64,000 nucleotides of DNA from Antilocapra americana (lineage: Eukaryota > Chordata > Mammalia > Artiodactyla > Antilocapridae). A program made the position numbers and the translations under genes. Positions 48,497 to 61,804 of the stretch are shown piece after piece (position 1 is the first letter of the stretch; the number at the start of each line of letters is the position of its first letter). The notes beneath the pieces are model-generated. The model was not told where the DNA came from. It saw nothing but the letters and a program-made list of their open reading frames with translations, and did no database searches. The stretch spans positions 8,942,225 through 9,006,224 of the forward strand of contig ML664175.1 in assembly GCA_007570785.1 (NCBI GenBank), written 5' to 3'.

Positions 48497-48661
48497 CATC
48501 CTCTAAAGTATTCTGTATCACATGGTCGGACATCTGACTGGCCCCCATTGGCATATATGCCACAATGTAGAAAGTATAATTGCTGGCAGGTTCCAAGTCA
48601 TCAATAATATAATGAGTGGTGTCGTTTCCGATGACTACTTGATACTCTTCATTATTTAAAC
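48497..48661 (-). CDS. PRTG: PRTG exon: C-terminal half of FN1
   Basis: 165 nt (55 codons), phase 1 to phase 1. The acceptor is ttaatctag and the donor GATG|gtaag. It encodes [10 protein letters not shown] to QNTLED, with the FN3 hallmark L-x-P-x-x-x-Y ([10 protein letters not shown]) and two sequons, NDT and NYT. The frame is open to both splice sites. Confidence 0.93.
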
Positions 48662-50840
48662 CTAGATTAAAGAATCAGTGTCTAAAAATTATGAGTATTC
48701 AAAATTAAATTAACAAGATCATTACCACTGATTCTTGGATCGTTCTGTCATTTTTGTGACCCTTTGAAAAATGTGAATAGGAAGGTTTTTATTTTTTAAA
48801 AGTAACCATGTTTTGCTAGCTTGTAACCAAGTTACTAGCTTGAATTTTGCCTGAAGAAATCAAACTGAAAACAATTAATCTTCTCTAAACTTCATTTAAC
48901 AACTAGTCAAAACCCATAGCAGAGACAATGTACAGCAGTAACACAACAGAGTTTACTACTACAGAACACTAGTTCATAACAGTGTAAATCTTACTTGCTT
49001 AAACTCACGGTTTCTTTTTTCTTTTAAACATAAATGGAGAGACAGTAGGGAATGTAATGGCTCGACTCTTTATAAAAATAAACCAAACCAAAAGTTGTCC
49101 TGCAAAGGTCTCATTTTGCCCCTAGAGATTCTATTAAATTTGACTGACACAAGTTGTTCTTTTATTTATACTAAAAGCAAAAGAACTGGGAGGCGCAGGA
49201 TGTGCTTCAAAACGTTTTGTTCCACTATGAGGTAACCACCCCCCCACGCCCAAAGAGGAAAAATACTCTCAGCAATGCTTCTTAATAAAATATGCACGGC
49301 AAGATATAGAAGAGGATTTGTCTTTGGGGGATTTAATTCCTACAGAGCAAACCTGTAAAGTGGAACAAGAGCGCTGGCAGCCACTGTGCTTTGTGAACAA
49401 TTCACAGTAAACGCACATCAACTTAATCAAAACTCTCTAAGGATGGAGCCCCTTCTCTCCACACTGGATTTATAAACAAAACAGAAGGCAAATTCCACTA
49501 TTAAGTTTTCCCACATTTCTGAATTAACTTGATAGCATTTTAATTAGACAAGATTACAGGCATTTCACAACAGACTAGCTAATGGCTCGTTAATTAGGAA
49601 CTGCATAGTACGATTTCTGACCTACCAAACGAGGTTCTTGAGTTCAAATTAAAAAGCCTTGTTCTGCCTCTGAATAGACCACTGAGCAGCATGTGGAGGC
49701 CCTAATGAAAAAGCCATAATAGAGAACAAGAGTGGTCTCCACCAGAGCCAGCATTCCTTTTACCTTCTTAAATCACTAAAAAGGGTATTAACATACTCCA
49801 ACATGCTTAGTTATCAGATTTTTATTCTTCTTGCTACCATGACCTCTGATTTAAATTCAAAACACTACTTCAAAATACAAAAACCAAACAACAACAAACC
49901 ACCTGTTTCTACAGACAATTCTATTAGAGCACTATTCTTTGAAATTTGTTTGGAATGTCTATTGCATAAAAAGCAGACTGTTTGTGTAAACAACTAAAAT
50001 CTGTAAACCTCTGTTATGGTTTCCATGAGAAATCAATAGTGAAATCTCTAGGATTTATAACTAGTTTTTCCATTTCCTCTATATTTTTCGCTAAAAGAAA
50101 ATATGAGGATAAAAATGATTCCAGATTTGGAACTGAATAAAAATTTTAAGACAGATTTGATTTCTACTTTTATATAATAAATGAGATATCAATAAAGAGT
50201 GTCCTGCTCAATTTTTAAGAGAGTTCTATGAGATTTCAGAAAACATTCAAAATATACAAAATCATATTATGGGAATTTGAAAATGTTTACTTTCCGCCTT
50301 GAAAATAACATGCTACAATGACTAGAGTTCACATTATTTTATTAAGTAGTTACACCATTGTTCCTATGTGATTGCATACTTAAATTGGTATACTAAGTCT
50401 TAAGGAATTGATACCTTGGCTGAAATGAAATTCGTTAAGTACACCACTCTTAACTTTTGAGCAGGCAACGATGGCAATTATTTCTAAACAGAAAAATCTT
50501 AAACTATACTTAAACACATCAAGAATCCACTCCAATATTCTTGTCTGGAGAATCCCATGTGAACAGAGGGGCCTGGCAGGGTATACCGTCCAGAGGGTTG
50601 CAAAGAGTCAGATGGGACTGAAGTGACTGAGCAGGCATGCATACACATAAAGTATACAACAATACAAAATTTAGCAGAAAACTGGTACACAGATCATACA
50701 GTAAGTATTTTTATTAAAAGAGGTAAATGCCACAGAATTTCAAAAATATTTTTGTGGATTATGTAAAACATCATTTATATTGAAAACAAAGCCGTGACAG
50801 TAAGTAGCACTTAAAAACAAACATTTTCCAAATTGCTTAC
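48662..50840 (-). other. PRTG: PRTG intron between FN1 exons, with a unique segment of interest
   Basis: A 2.2-kb intron. 48950-50500 has no recognisable repeat. The sequence around 49490-49620 carries two TAATTAG motifs 50 bp apart. Near the acceptor side is a truncated SINE (50519-50645). Confidence 0.55.
50519..50645 (+). repeat. Bov-A-type SINE, 5'-truncated
   Basis: CACTCCAATATTCTTGTCTG, GGGTTGCAAAGAGTCAGATG and GACTGAGCAGGCATGCATAC. It lacks the tRNA-like head. Confidence 0.88.
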
Positions 50841-51088
50841 CTTCTGCTTTCATGTAGTGTACAGAATAAGCGATGACTTTGTCTGAGTTGTAAAGTGGCC
50901 TCTCCCAAGCTAAAAGGATGGCTGAACTTGACATGGTTTCAGCATGCACATTATAGGGAGCACTGGGTCTGTCTTCTGACATTACTACAGTCAGTCTGGC
51001 TCTAGATAAAATTGATCCCTGGCTGTTCTCAGCCATGCACTGATAAATAGCGTCATCTTCAGGAATAATCTGGTTAATTACCAATTTA
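50841..51088 (-). CDS. PRTG: PRTG exon: end of Ig4, linker and start of FN1
   Basis: 248 nt, phase 2 to phase 1. The acceptor is tccttcag and the donor GAAG|gtaagc. It completes the split Ser codon and encodes [10 protein letters not shown], then the second Ig4 cysteine ([11 protein letters not shown]), the strand ending LTVVM, and the first FN3 repeat beginning at RPSAPYNV with its Trp in ILLAWERP. It is the exon that bridges the Ig and FN3 halves of the ectodomain. Confidence 0.95.
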
Positions 51089-51539
51089 CTGAAGGAAGAA
51101 AAAAATTATTTCAATGAAATGTCTAAGGATGACATAAAAATAAAGTTATGCTAAGTGCACTCTAAATTTTAAACAATGTTACTAAGAACAACTAAGTAAC
51201 CAGCCCTACTAAGGAAAAACCTATATGAATTGCTTAAAATTACTCTTATTTTTTGAGTCTATAGTATGTGTGATATCCAAATCCTTTTGGCTTGAGGCGG
51301 CAGCTTGATCTCTTTTTTTAAATTTGGCTTTTATTAAGGAAGTATATTAAGTATATTCACATTAATCATTAATAGCATCTAATTTCTATAATGTTGAAAT
51401 GTTACATAAAATTCAGGTCAATAAAAATGTTCAGAAGTTTTATTCAACATATGAGAATGGTACACAAAGATGCATATTTACACTAATGAAAATAAATTCT
51501 TAAAATCATTAAGTTTGAACTGTGGAGGAATCCTTAGAC

Positions 51540-51680
51540 TTAATTATTTCCTTCTAAATTCCTCACTTTATGGAGCAAGGAACTGAGACTCCAAAGGGTT
51601 AACATGCTGCTAATAACTTAGCTGGTGGCTTACCAGGACCAGAAGCCAGGTCTGGAGAACCGTTCCAACTTTTATCGTAA
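51540..51680 (-). repeat. MIR SINE fragment, antisense
   Basis: GGAACTGAGACTCCAAAGGG and GCTGGTGGCTTACCAGGACC resemble the antisense MIR core. Old and diverged. Confidence 0.5.
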
Positions 51681-51874
51681 TCTACCACTTCCATGATCCA
51701 CATATAAAACACAAAAAGGATTCTTACATGCTGATATTACAGTCTTAAGTTAATTTCTTATTGTTACTTCAGTTTAAAATACCAATTTAGGTATTTGATG
51801 TTATAACCATTTCACATAAGAATTACTAAATCATTATGTTTTATCTAAAATAGTAGCAAAGTGACTTAGCCCAC

Positions 51875-52034
51875 CTGTTGTACATTTTAATTCTACCATT
51901 TGAATGTATCTTCCTCCCGTTTTTCAACCATGACATTTTGGGTGAAGGTATTCCTTCTGCCTGACATACAAATCGAGCAGTGCCAGCTCGAGGCCTCGTT
52001 AAACTTTCTGGCCATTCGACAAATGAAGGAGGAG
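51875..52034 (-). CDS. PRTG: PRTG exon: N-terminal half of Ig4
   Basis: 160 nt, phase 1 to phase 2. The acceptor is taaaaatag and the donor AACAG|gtggg. It encodes [10 protein letters not shown] through RIKMYN, with the first Ig4 cysteine in ARFVCQAEG and the core Trp in KMSWLKNG. The donor +3/+4 bases (gtgg) are less canonical than at neighbouring exons, but the phase match to the next exon supports this boundary. Confidence 0.92.
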
Positions 52035-52637
52035 CTATTTTTAAAGAAAAATGGAAACATTTTTGTGGTACAAACACAATCAAGGAAGAGAACAGCAAAT
52101 GATACAAGTCCCATCCCTGAAAATATCTGACATTCTAAGCTTCCTGCCTGTACTCCACATGTATTAAAATCTCTCTCTCTCTGGATGCCCTTCCTCTGCA
52201 TTGCTCAGTTAGATGTCCACTTCCCACAGGCTTTCATACAAACATACAAACACACTAAAAATATGTGTGCCATGATCCTAACTTAACGAAGCCCAACATA
52301 CAGCCCCTTGTGGATGCACATAGACGACAGATTAAAACTGTAGACTGGTCAATTTGTATATGAATTTGTAGGTGGGTGAGGAGATAAAAGGGAAGCTTAA
52401 CTAAGAAGGACCATGATGTTATAAGAGCAAACATGACGAACACTTCAGAGTGATACTAGCCATATTTTAACACAAGGCTTTAATTTCCACCTAAACTTCA
52501 TTACTGGATTACAGTACTTCATATCAACTTTCACATAAATGCTACAGAATTAAAGAAAAGTGGAAGTAAGCTATCAGGTAAAACAGCAAGTGTTAAAATG
52601 TAAGATTCTCCTAATTGCACAAAGAAAGGAAACATAC

Positions 52638-52796
52638 CCAATACAGTTAAAGTTGCCATGGCAACTGTAAAGTTGCGTGTGCCCGGGGTAGTGGCCCGAC
52701 AAACATACACTCCAGCATGTTGCAGTCTGATGTCAGATATCATGAGGTTGCCATTTCCAAGTACCCGAGTATTAAAGACATCGATGGACTTGTGAT
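52638..52796 (-). CDS. PRTG: PRTG exon: C-terminal half of Ig3
   Basis: 159 nt (53 codons), phase 1 to phase 1. The acceptor is ttgaaatag and the donor TTGG|gtatg. It runs from [10 protein letters not shown] to MATLTVL. The second Ig3 cysteine is in [10 protein letters not shown], and there is a sequon in RNFTVAM. The intron separating it from the preceding exon is only 249 nt, the shortest in the window. Confidence 0.94.
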
Positions 52797-52935
52797 CTAT
52801 TTCAAGGAGAATACTTGAGTTAAAACAATGTAATATATGACCTAAAATTTGACAGATCACTATCCAAACAACCATTATCACAAAAGGTCTAAAATTTTCT
52901 ATACTAAAACCTTTTGTCTACACTCCAGACAGTTA

Positions 52936-53217
<282 letters not shown>

Positions 53218-53284
53218 TTATAAATAAGATATAATAAATGAATTAAAATATCTATTCAGAAATCACTCACTTCTTTCCTTTTCT

Positions 53285-53790
53285 AAAATAACTTAATAGA
53301 GATATAACTCACCCATGTGAAGTATAATTCAACTGTTTCTATCTAGTACCTTTGGAGTTGTACAACTATTACCATAATCAATTTTTAAGCATTTTCATTA
53401 CCCCCAAAACAAATTCCATTCTATCAGCAGTCACTCCCAAAGCTCCCCACAGCCTGACAATCACTGATCTACTTTCTGTCTCCGGGACTGCCTATTTCAG
53501 ATATTTAATAAAAAAGGAATCACATCTTACATGGTCTTTCAGAACTGGCTTCTTCTCATTTAAACATTAGTTTTAGGTTCATTTAAGTTGTACCATGTAC
53601 CACAACTTCATTTCTTTTTATTGAATAGTAATAATAATAGATTAAATATTTAATTAAATGGATAAGATACACTTTATTCATTCATTGGTTGATGGACACT
53701 TAGGTTGTTTCCATATTATCTGCTTTTAATTGAGGTTCAAACACTGACTTAATGCTTTCACTAATCTTGTTAGGAATTTATGTGACAGTG
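53285..53790 (-). repeat. L1M 3' region, antisense
   Basis: ATAGAGATATAACTCACCCA, GTACAACTATTACCATAATC and GATGGACACTTAGGTTGTTT are typical of antisense L1M. It fills a third of the intron between the Ig2 and Ig3 exons. Confidence 0.8.
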
Positions 53791-54687
53791 GGGAGAATGA
53801 AGAAGTCAGAGTGCTTTTGTCTTTATGCTTCACACCAAGAAGCTAATAGGTACCACCTAAAATTAAAACATGGCATTAAAATTTTAATTTCAGTTTTGAT
53901 GTTTTTTAAAAAAATTTTTTAATCTTAAAGGATCTTTTAGGAAGTAACAGCTCTTGTGAAGAGTAAACATTCATTTGAAGTTCAACGATGTCTTTAGGAC
54001 AGGTTTTTTCCTCACAACATTCAAGTAAACTTAATTATTTAAAATAAAAAAAACTAGCATCTGTGTATAATTCCATTTTAATAAAACACATTTCTTCATA
54101 TTCATCCCTCTAGCTAGTTTCCCTTCTAACTATATTCATGTATGGCAAATTACAGGAAATTATATACACGTAATGTTAACAATGATCACCTCTGGATATG
54201 CACTGGGGACATTTTAAAATATATCTTTGTACTTTTCACATTGTTTAATGTAAAAAATGTATTTTACTTTTATGGACATTTCTTTTTATAATAAAGCATG
54301 AATCATTTCTACAAATGATAATTCTTCCTAAAACAACAAACAGAAAACCCCAAACTGGAAACAAATATATTTTTATTGACAGTGGAAAGTTTTGGTAGAG
54401 CTAGATGATTATTATTCTTTTTTGAGCCTTTCTGCATTTTATATTTTAAAAACAAAAGTATTTATAAAACAAAAATTCAGTCTTTCTTAAAGATGTTGCT
54501 ATTAACGTATAAAACAAGTTAAAGGAAGAAGGTTGCTTAAATATATAAAAATGATCATTTTCCAACTAGATTACAAAAAAATTTAAATGAAATTAAAGTA
54601 CCACTTTAGAGCATACTATTATAACCAGAGAATGAAAATTAATACCAGGGCTAATTAAAAACTGAAAAATAAACTTCTGTGTGGTAC

Positions 54688-54821
54688 CTGGAATCACTGT
54701 GAGAGAGGCCTCCGTACTCTTACGCCTATGGGCTATAGTGGCAGCAACACAACGGTAATTCCCAGCATCCCTCTGGCCAACGTCATATATCTGCAGCACT
54801 CCTGTTGGCAGGGCGGTTATC
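54688..54821 (-). CDS. PRTG: PRTG exon: C-terminal half of Ig2
   Basis: 134 nt. The acceptor is ctggtgacag and the donor CCAG|gtacca. The exon enters in phase 2, completing the Arg codon begun in the previous exon, and leaves in phase 1. It carries the second Ig cysteine in the typical D-x-G-x-Y-x-C context ([11 protein letters not shown]), followed by a basic HRRKS stretch and strand G (ASLTVIP). With the preceding exon it makes exactly 93 codons. Confidence 0.94.
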
Positions 54822-55423
54822 CTGTCACCAGAAGAGACATGATTAAACTCTATGTAGTAGATTTTATATTCTATTTTAATATTTATTCTATGGTAAGAAT
54901 TAATATACTCAATCTTTTAAAAATGCCAGATGCAATACTTTCACGACTAAAAATATCAGCTTGATTCAGTTGTTTTCATTTGGGCTGTAACTCTCTAAAA
55001 CGTAAGTAATTGCACTGTAGGTGACTTGTGAAATCTATTGGGTGTAACTTTACAAAGAATCTCACCTGACATAACAACTTACATTTAGAGCTTAGTATGA
55101 TTAGTACTTTTAGTACTTACTACACTTAGAACTTACAGTCTAGAGCTTAGTATGATTTCTTCCAAATTCCTGGCTTTTTTTCCCTATTAGTATCTAGGTA
55201 TTTGTCAAGATTTATCTGAATGTAAAATTTTTAAAGCTCTTCCTTGATAACTTTGTCCATCTTAGTGCTCTTTACCATTTCAGCAAACAATCTGAGCCTG
55301 CTAAGGAATATTACTACTCATTAGGGCAGGAACCAAACTTCTGAAGTTGCTGCCAAGTTCCTGACCCCTACACTCTGACCAGCTCAGAACACTAGGCATA
55401 TGCATGCATGCATACACGTGACT

Positions 55424-55447
55424 CTGTGTGTGTGTGTGTGTGTGTGT
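55424..55447. repeat. TG dinucleotide microsatellite
   Basis: Twelve uninterrupted TG units in the intron between the two Ig2 exons, preceded by an ATGC-rich run. Confidence 0.97.
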
Positions 55448-55877
55448 AGTGTAGAGGGGGCTGCTAAGAAGTAGGCAAAGATGGAAGTGGGCAACCATTA
55501 TTGCATATATGGGAAACCCTTAAACCCTTAAAATAGCACTGCTATTCTCAGTAGTTAAAGTGTAATTTAGTTTCCTAAATTCTTGGGCTGCAATCCAGGT
55601 GCCCAGGGGGTACCATGGTTGGAAAAGATGTTTTAGGAAAAGAATAAAGCATTAACAGAATTTGAATTCTGATCTGAACCAAGGTGCCAGGAACTATGCC
55701 CCATGTACCAGAGACTGATGATCTAATTCTTTGCCTAAGTTTGAAATGTCTTTAAGAAATTAGTTAATGGCTATCATAAACAAAAATGAGTTTCGCTGTG
55801 ATCTTTCTCCATATACAGTTTTATGATGAAATCTTTGGTCCCTCTGTATCATCTTCAAAGACAAAAGGTGCATTTAC

Positions 55878-56022
55878 CTGTCCATAGTTACAGATAGAGT
55901 TGTCCGATTTAATTCCCATGTTATGGCCGCAGGAGGGTTTGATGAAATCTTGCATGCAAATCTAGCAACTCCACCTTCTTGTACCTCAATAGAAATGGGC
56001 TGAACTTCAAACGCAGAAATAG
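55878..56022 (-). CDS. PRTG: PRTG exon, first in window: N-terminal half of Ig2
   Basis: 145 nt. The acceptor is ...cttatag at the high end and the donor CAG|gtaaatg at the low end. The exon enters in phase 1 (CT of a split codon) and leaves in phase 2 (AG of Arg). The translation runs from [10 protein letters not shown] to LSVTMDR. It contains the first Ig cysteine (RFACKIS), the core Trp (ITWEL) and one sequon (NRT). The upstream exon, encoding the end of Ig1, is not found in the remaining 8 kb. Confidence 0.93.
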
Positions 56023-56426
56023 CTATAAGATAAAGTTTTTCACATACAGAATAAGTATAAGCACTACTATATAATACTTGGAAATAAAATTATGCTAGAT
56101 ATTACTTATCAAACTTAAACTTCCGCTCAGACATAAGGCCAACCCAACTTACAAGCACAAAGACAAATTAAAAGATAATTTCAGAAAAACCACTGGGCAG
56201 TTACCCTGCTAAAGGAGTTTAGTCTTTCCCAACATGAAATTCTCAAGAAACTTAGATTTCAGAAAAAAATGAACATAACTGAAACAAAAAACAGCAATTA
56301 CTAGTGGCAGATAATGATATACTAAGCTGTGCAGCACAAATCTCAAATACTAATGTATTTCAGAGGACAGGAAAATCAATAAAGACAGACTAGTCAGGTA
56401 AAAAGCTTTCACAAGGATTGTTTTTT

Positions 56427-56788
56427 TAATTAATTAATTAATTATTATTATTATTATTTTTGGCTGTATTGGGTCTTTGTTGCTTTTGTGCAGGCTCTTC
56501 TCTAGTTGTGGGGAGTGGGGACTACTTTTTGCTGCAATGTGCAGGCTTCTCATTGTGATGGCTTCTCTAGTTGCCGAGTACAGTCTCTAGGGCGAGTGAG
56601 CTTCAGTAATTAATTGCAGCAAATGGGCTTAGAAGTTGCAGCTTTGGCTCTATAGCACAGGCTCAATAGCTGCAATGCATGGTCTTAGTTGCTCTGTGGC
56701 ATGTGGGATATTCCCTGACCAGGGATCAAACTTGTGTCTCCCACATGGCAGAAGGATTATTATCCACTGTTCCATCACGGAAGTCCCA
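56427..56788 (-). repeat. CHR-type tRNA-Glu SINE, long form, antisense, with ATT-rich tail
   Basis: The reverse complement starts GGGACTTCCGTGATGGAACA and contains TTTGATCCCTGGTCAGGG. It ends in the TTAA/ATT repeat at 56427-56460 that marks its A-rich tail. Confidence 0.85.
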
Positions 56789-56849
56789 ACAGCGGCTGGT
56801 TTTAGAGTTCTGAAGAACCCATTGGGTTTAGATGGAAGGAGAAAACAAG

Positions 56850-57340
56850 ACATTTCAGATGAAAGGAGTAACATGAAGGCAAGCACACAAGTAAGAAATG
56901 TGCAGCCTGTGTTCACAGGATTGTGAGGCAACAGTCAGGATTAACTATTGTAGAATAAATCAGATTAAAGGTTTAAGGCAGAGTGGAAGGAGAGTAGAGA
57001 TAAAACAGGTTTGTATCATGGTACAAAATAAGGCATCACTGAAAAGCTTCAAGCAGAGGAGTATCATGGTAACAGTAATGTGTGGGAAAATTAATCAGGT
57101 ACTGTTAGGATGGATTGAAGAATAAGAGTTTTAAGTCAAAAGACCAACAGGCTGTTTAAATAAAAATGACAGAACTGGGTGGTGGCAGTGAGAACAGAGA
57201 GATTCTGCAGATACTGTAATGAAAACAGACTTGATTTTTATTGCACACAGATATGTCACTCCATGTATTGATGGAGCAGAATAAGAGAGGAAAAAGTGAA
57301 GACAAATGATGTGTCTGAAGAATAAACACACACAGATTCA
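56850..57340 (-). repeat. Possible L2 fragment, antisense
   Basis: GGCAGAGTGGAAGGAGAGTA, GTATCATGGTAACAGTAATG and AACTGGGTGGTGGCAGTGAG recall the antisense of L2. Weak. Confidence 0.4.
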
Positions 57341-58737
57341 AGAGGCTATTTTTAGACTTAAGTCTTGAAATGTTTATATTTTCTAGAGATAATTCTTCTT
57401 TACTCTTCTAGACAAGCCTCCAAGTTTTACATTTTGACGGAGCCCAGACTCCAGGTAATACTGTAGCTTGCCTTTCCTCTACCAAGTCTTCCAGGATATA
57501 AAGAAAAGGCCATAATAATAGTCTCACTCCCCCATCCTCAAACCCCAGTTCAAAAAATAAATATGTATATATACTTTATCAATAAAATGAGAAATTATGA
57601 AGAAATATAGAAGTAATAAGGGCTGGATGACTTATGCCTCATTGCACTGAGAAGTGTAAGAGGTTACAGAAGACTAACAAATTCTGCCTTGGATGTGACC
57701 TCATTAATCTGTAAATGGATCATGGGCCTTTAGAGGTATAGAAGAAAGTCAGTGAGTAATAATGAAAATATTCTTAGGAATATCTCCTTCCAAAAAGGAT
57801 GGAGTGGGGGTAAATTAATATTTTGTGTATGTAACAAAACATTCTTACTATTTCAAAACAGTGGTTTTCAAACTGCTACTGTCAACAGACTCAGAAGGTT
57901 AAAAGCATTTTTATGATAATCATCCTTTGCCTTTTTCACTTTCATTTCTCTTGAGTATACAGTGCTTCCAGAAGCTACATGATGGGCTCAAAATTAGTAT
58001 TTTTAAAATTTCTCAGTTTTAATTTCTAATAATAAAGTATTGTTAAATATAACCTACCCAAACAAAATCTCTTTGGAGTCCTCAGATTTAAGCATATAGA
58101 GTGAGGCTAAAATGTTTAAGGATCACTATTCACGAACACTGGACTCTCTTTGTGATTCAGGTTCTTATCACCAACTGCCTGGAAGTCTTGAAGGAGTGTC
58201 TTTAGGTGATATCCGTCCTGATATCAGAGTTACTTTTCAGAGTGATGGTCATAAAAAAACAAATCTGATTTGTGTTACTGATGAATTATTTAGTCCCTAC
58301 CAAACTCCATCACTTTGTATTCAACCACTTGAAATTATGTCTCACAGACAATGAACTGTTTATAATTCTCTGAATATACTGTATTTCACACCTCTGAACA
58401 ATATATAAGCTTTCCTTCTCTTTCAAATATTGTAGATCTCTTTGTCCACCTGATGAAATCCTATTATCATTAAAAACCTAGTTTTCTTGTCTCACCCTTT
58501 GGGAAGCTGTTCCTGACTTTTTTCTTCTATAAAACTCCTGTAGAATGAAGACCTTAATTGCTACTTTTACCCCACAGTATTATAGTCACATATTCACAAC
58601 ACTGTCTCCCATTCCATTCTGAGCTCAATAAGGACTAGTGGGTCATAACTTTGCAGGATCCCTTAAGTCAGTGAATGGTACAGAGTTGGCACTAAAACAA
58701 TACCTGTTGAAATAAACTGAATTTTTTAAAATGTTCT
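57341..58737. other. Intronic sequence, nothing firmly recognised
   Basis: AT-rich. 58112-58354 is open on the plus strand for 80 codons without recognisable similarity. 58430-58690 reads like an eroded L2 3' end (CTGTCTCCCATTCCATTCTG). Confidence 0.4.
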
Positions 58738-58747
58738 CTAATTCTAC

Positions 58748-61700
58748 CCCAAGACAGATGGGTCATGCTGGAGAGTTCTGACAAAACGGGGTCCACTGGA
58801 GAAGGGAATGGCAAACTACTTCAGCATTCTTGTCTTGAGAACCCCATGAACAGAATAAAAAGGCAAAAAGATATGACACTGAAATATGAACTCCCCCACT
58901 CAGTAAGTGCGCAATAGGCTACGGAGAAGAGTAGAGAAATAACTTCAGAAAGAATGAAGAGATGGGGCCAAAGCAAAAACAACACTCAGTTGCGGATGTG
59001 ATGGGTGATGGAAGTCAAGTTCAATGCTGTAAAGAACAGTATTGTGTAGGAACCTGGAATGTTAGGTCCATGAATCAAGGTAAATTGGAAGTGGTCAAAC
59101 AACAGATGGCAAGAGTGAACGTCAACATCCTAGGAATCAGTGAACTAAAATGGACTAGAATGGGTGAATTTAACTCAGATGACATTATACGTACTACTGT
59201 GGGCAAGAATACCTTAGAAAAACATGGAATAGCCATCATAGTCAACAAAAGAGTCTGAAATGCAATACTTGGGTTCAATCTCAAAAACGATAGAATTATC
59301 TCAGTTCATTTCCAGGGCAAACCATTCAATATCACATTAATCCAAGTCTACACCAAACCACTAATGCCAAAGAAGCTGAAGTTGAATGGTTCTGTGATGA
59401 CCTACAATGTCTTCTAGAACTAACACCAAAAAAGATGTCTTTTTCATCATAGGGGACTAGAATGCAAAAGTGGGAAGTCAAGAGACACCTGGAATAACAG
59501 GCAAGTTTGGCTTTAAGAGTACAAAATGAAGCAGAGCAAAGGCTAACAGTTTTGCCAACAAAACACACTGGTCATAGCAAACACCCTCTTCCAGCAATAC
59601 AAGAGATGACTCTACACATGGCCAGTACCAATATCAGATTGATTATATTCTTTTCAGCTGAAGATGGAGAAGCTCTATACCGTCAGCAAAAACGTCAGCT
59701 GACTGTGGCTCAGATCATGAACTCCTTATTGCAAAATTTAGATTAAACTGAAGAAAGTAGGGAAAACCACTAGACCATCCAAGTATGACCTAATTAAATC
59801 CCTTAGGATTATACAGTGGAAGTGACAAGTAGATTCAAGGGATTAGATCTGATGGACAGAATGCCTGAAGAACTTTAGACAGAGGTTCGTGACATTGTAA
59901 AGGAAGCAGTGATCAAGACCATCCCCAAGAAAAACAAAGGCAAAATGGTTGTGTGAGGAAGCCTTACAAGTAGCTGAGAAAGAAGAGAGGCTAAAGGCAA
60001 AGGACAAAAGGGAAAATATACCCATCTGAATGCAGAGTTCCAAAAAATAGCAAGGAGAGATAAGAAAGCCATCATCAGTGATCAATGCAAAAAAAAAAAA
60101 AAGAGGAAAACAATAGGATGGGAAAGACTAATAAAGATCTCTTCAAGAAACTAGAGATACCAAGGGAACACTCCATGCAAAGATGTGCACAATAAACAAC
60201 AGAAAGAGTATGGACCTAACAGCAGCAGAAGATATTAACAAAAGGTGGCAAGAATACACAGAAGAACTATACAAAAAAAGATCTTAAGACCCAGATAACC
60301 ACAATGGTGTGATCACTCACCTAGAGCCATATATCCTGGAATGTGAAGACAAGTGGGTCTTAGGAAGCATCACTACAAACAAAGCTAGTGAAGGTGAAGG
60401 AATTCCAGTTGAGCTATTTCAAATCCTAAAAGATGATGCTTTGAAAGTGCTGCACTCAATATGCCAGCAAATTTGGAAAACTCAGCAGTGGCCACAGGCC
60501 TGGAAAAGGTCAGTTTTCATTCCAATCCCAAAGAAAGGCAATGCCAAAGAATGCTCAAACTACAGCACAATTGCACTCATCTCACATTCTAGCAAAGTAA
60601 TGCTCAAAATTCTCCAAGCAAGGCTTCAATAGTACGTAAACCAAGAACTTCCAGATGTTCAAGCTGGATTTAGAAAAGGCAGAGGAACCAGAGGTTATAT
60701 TGTCAACATCTGTTGGAGCATCAAAAAAGCAAGAGAGTTCCAGAAAAACATCTACTTCTGCTTTACTGACTATGCCAAAGCATTTGACTGTGTGGATCAC
60801 AATAAACCTTGGAAAATTCTTTAAGAGATGGAAATACCAGACCACCTTACCTGACTCCTGAGAAATCTTTATGCAGGTCAAGAAGTAACAGTTAGAACCA
60901 GACATGGAACAACAGAATGGTTCCAAACAGGAAAAGGAGTACTTCAAGGCTGTGTATTGTCATCCTGCTTATTTAACTTATATGCAGAGTACATCATAAG
61001 AAACGCTGGGCTGGATGAGGCACAAGCTGAAATCAAGATTGCTGGGAGAAATATCAATAACCTCAGATATGCAGATGACACCACCCTTATGGCAGAAAGT
61101 GAAGAGGCTTTTGATGAAAGTGAAAGAGGAGAGTGTAAAAGTTGGCTTAAAGCTCAACATTCAATAAACTAAGATCATGGCATCTGGTCCCATCACTTCA
61201 TGGCAAATGGTGGGCAAACAATTCAAACAGTGAGAAGCTTTATCTTCTTTGGATCCGAAATCACTGCAGATGGTGACTGCAGCCATGAAATTAAAAGACG
61301 CTTGATCCTTGCAAGAAAAGCTATGATCAACCTAGAGAGCATATTAATTAGCAGAGACATTACTTTACCAACAAAGGTCCATCTAGTCAAACCTATGGTT
61401 TTCCCAGTAGTCATGTATGGATGTGAGAGGTGGACTATAAAGAAAGCTGAGTGATGAAGAATTGATGCTTTTGAACTGTGGTGTTGGAGAAGACTCTTGA
61501 GAGTCCCTTGGACTGCAAAGAGATCCAACCTGTCTATCCTAAAGGAAATCAGTCCTGAATATTCATTGGAAAGACTGATGCTGAAGTTGAAGTTCCAATA
61601 CTTTGGCCACTTGATGTTAAGAACTGACTCACTGGAAAAGACCCTGGTGTTGGGAAAGACTGAAGGCGGGAGGAGAAGGGGATGAGAGAGGATAAGATGG

Positions 61701-61804
61701 TTGGATGGCATCATCAACTCAATGGACATGAGTTTGAGCAAGCTGCAGGCGTGCTGCAGTCCGTGCGGTTGCAGAGTTGAACTCGACTGAGTAACTGAAC
61801 TGAA
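58748..61804 (+). mobile_element. BovB (RTE-clade) LINE, nearly full-length, inactivated
   Basis: About 3.06 kb, close to the family's usual 3.2 kb, bounded by exact CTAATTCTAC at 58738-58747 and 61805-61814. Its single-ORF product would carry an apurinic-type endonuclease, then a reverse transcriptase. The endonuclease start is visible in frame from 58962 (CVGTWNVRSMNQGKLEVV, then ISELKW). The RT catalytic YADD lies near 61057-61068, and the C-terminal VMYGCERWTIKKAE lies near 61411-61452. The frame is broken repeatedly by stops and shifts, so it is a dead copy. It sits in the upstream PRTG intron, antisense to the gene. Confidence 0.95.

Noticed and set aside
58962..61172. Chain of plus-strand open frames that could look like a multi-exon host gene
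   Set aside because: Their residues are BovB endonuclease and reverse transcriptase in several broken frames, and the element is bounded by a target-site duplication.
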